In this document: positions 63,407 to 64,000 of the stretch, in pieces
How the letters are laid out: every line of letters begins with the position of its first letter
Position numbering within the stretch: the first letter of the stretch is position 1
From: Lacinutrix sp. MedPE-SW
Lineage (GTDB): Bacteria > Bacteroidota > Bacteroidia > Flavobacteriales > Flavobacteriaceae
Length of the DNA stretch: 64,000 nucleotides
Assembly (NCBI RefSeq): GCF_001874145.1
Contig: NZ_MPCX01000006.1
Coordinates: 46,961 to 110,960 of the forward strand
Direction: 5' to 3'
Made by a program: the position numbers and the translations under genes
Notes under the pieces: model-generated
The model's database searches: none
What the model was told of the DNA's origin: nothing
What the model saw: the letters and a program-made list of their open reading frames with translations, nothing else

Positions 63407-64000
63407 ATGGAGTTATATTTAATTGCTTTTGGCGCTTTATTTTCAATAATGAACCCGTTAGGAACCGTACCTGTATTTGTAGGCTTAACGCTTGAACATA
63501 CTAAAAAAGAACGTGCAGTTACGGCTTTCTGGACTGCTGTAGATGTGCTTGTTATTCTATTACTATCCTTTTTTGCTGGTAAGTATATTTTATCTTTTTT
63601 TGGCATAAGTTTAAACGCATTAAAAATTGCTGGAGGTTTAATTATTGCATCATCTGGATTTGCTTTACTTACTGGTAAATTTCGTGAACATAAAGGTATG
63701 AAACGCCAAAAAGTACAAGAAGATATACATAGTCGTGAAGCAATAAGCTTAACACCTTTAGCAATACCTATGCTTGCTGGTCCTGGAACTATTTCTTTAC
63801 TAATTACGTATAATCAAGAGTTTCAATTAACACAAGATATTTGTATAATAGTTGGTGCTTTATTTACTGCAGCGCTAACTATTTATTTGGTATTAAAAAG
63901 TGCACATTTTATAGTGAAGTTTTTAGGTGCTTCTGGTATAAATGCCTTATCAAGAATTATAGGTTTTATTGTAATTGCTATTGGTGTAGAATATATTATA
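63407..64000 (+). CDS. marC: MarC-family integral membrane protein (3' end outside window)
   Basis: The frame from ATG 63407 stays open to the end of the window: 198 codons, all with MarC features. It starts MELYLIAFGALFSIMNPLGTVP, contains LALPxxxxAGPGxI-like TPLAIPMLAGPGTISLL, and ends IIGFIVIAIGVEYII, so only a few residues may be lacking from the roughly 200-residue family length. About six helices. The E. coli name MarC is historical, and no role in drug resistance is supported. It lies 93 bases after the peroxidase gene. Confidence 0.9.
   Translation, partial: MELYLIAFGALFSIMNPLGTVPVFVGLTLEHTKKERAVTAFWTAVDVLVILLLSFFAGKYILSFFGISLNALKIAGGLIIASSGFALLTGKFREHKGMKRQKVQEDIHSREAISLTPLAIPMLAGPGTISLLITYNQEFQLTQDICIIVGALFTAALTIYLVLKSAHFIVKFLGASGINALSRIIGFIVIAIGVEYII

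Noticed and set aside
1..64000. CRISPR arrays, insertion sequences, prophage or integrative elements
   Set aside because: No spaced identical repeats, transposase, integrase or terminal inverted repeats were found; gene content and base composition are even.

Overview
The window comes from an AT-rich member of the Bacteroidetes, almost certainly a marine-type Flavobacteriaceae. Reasons: low GC throughout, no Shine-Dalgarno pattern, -7 elements of the TAnnTTTG type, a type IX secretion sorting domain, gliding-motility GldF/GldG, lipoproteins with an acidic patch after the lipobox Cys, TonB-dependent receptors, and histidine kinases with Rcp1-like single-domain response regulators. There are no rRNA or tRNA genes, insertion sequences, phage genes or CRISPR arrays. 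Both ends cut a gene: mnmE (missing its 5' end) and a marC-family gene (missing its 3' end).

Layout. (1) 1-920: end of mnmE. (2) 992-11855: a signalling island on the + strand. It holds a giant multi-PAS kinase, a stand-alone receiver, a receiver/GAF/PAS sigma-54 activator, and then, behind a near-consensus sigma-54 promoter, two paralogous small STAS/SpoIIAA-like proteins, another PAS kinase and a response regulator. A perfect 16-bp palindrome and a related site 42 bp further on lie about 100-140 bp upstream of that promoter, which is where an enhancer-binding protein should bind. (3) 11866-18818, minus strand: a GAF kinase, a HAD phosphatase, and an operon of response regulator, TonB-dependent receptor and YfiR-domain kinase. 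(4) 19203-21649: metallo-beta-lactamase/rhodanese protein with two YeeE/YedE sulfur transporter halves. (5) 22241-30042: a propeller-type LytS kinase with LytTR regulator, an unknown secreted protein, a T9SS-exported surface protein and a lipoprotein. Three promoters here share a direct repeat with the same 21-bp period at the same distance from the -7 element.

(6) 30098-36278, minus strand: small lipoprotein, dnaN, a fused gldF-gldG, an SDR, an ABM monooxygenase and a SAM hydrolase. (7) 36401-38388: PhoH ATPase and purC. (8) 38460-42883, minus strand: DUF4269, two-domain HAD dehalogenase, an MRJP-like lipoprotein, FrnE-type DsbA, an AhpD-like protein and their TetR, with two matching palindromic operators. 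(9) 43057-49390: alanine symporter, AraC regulator, and an acetaldehyde-to-acetyl-CoA route (aldehyde dehydrogenase, DUF779, acetyl-CoA synthetase) with a tandem 21-bp-period repeat between araC and the dehydrogenase. (10) 49448-58086: serine hydrolase, two Crp/Fnr regulators, YceI, fatty acid desaturase, patatin, CsbD, prolyl aminopeptidase-like lipoprotein and an MFS drug exporter. (11) 58174-64000: ABC exporter, a PhoX-like lipoprotein coupled to an imelysin-like/di-haem peroxidase fusion, and marC.

Most metabolic genes are ordinary. The unusual content is regulatory: four local circuits (sigma-54, LytTR, TetR, AraC) in which a regulator gene sits beside DNA that carries a convincing candidate binding site. 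All site assignments were read by eye and have not been tested by motif search.
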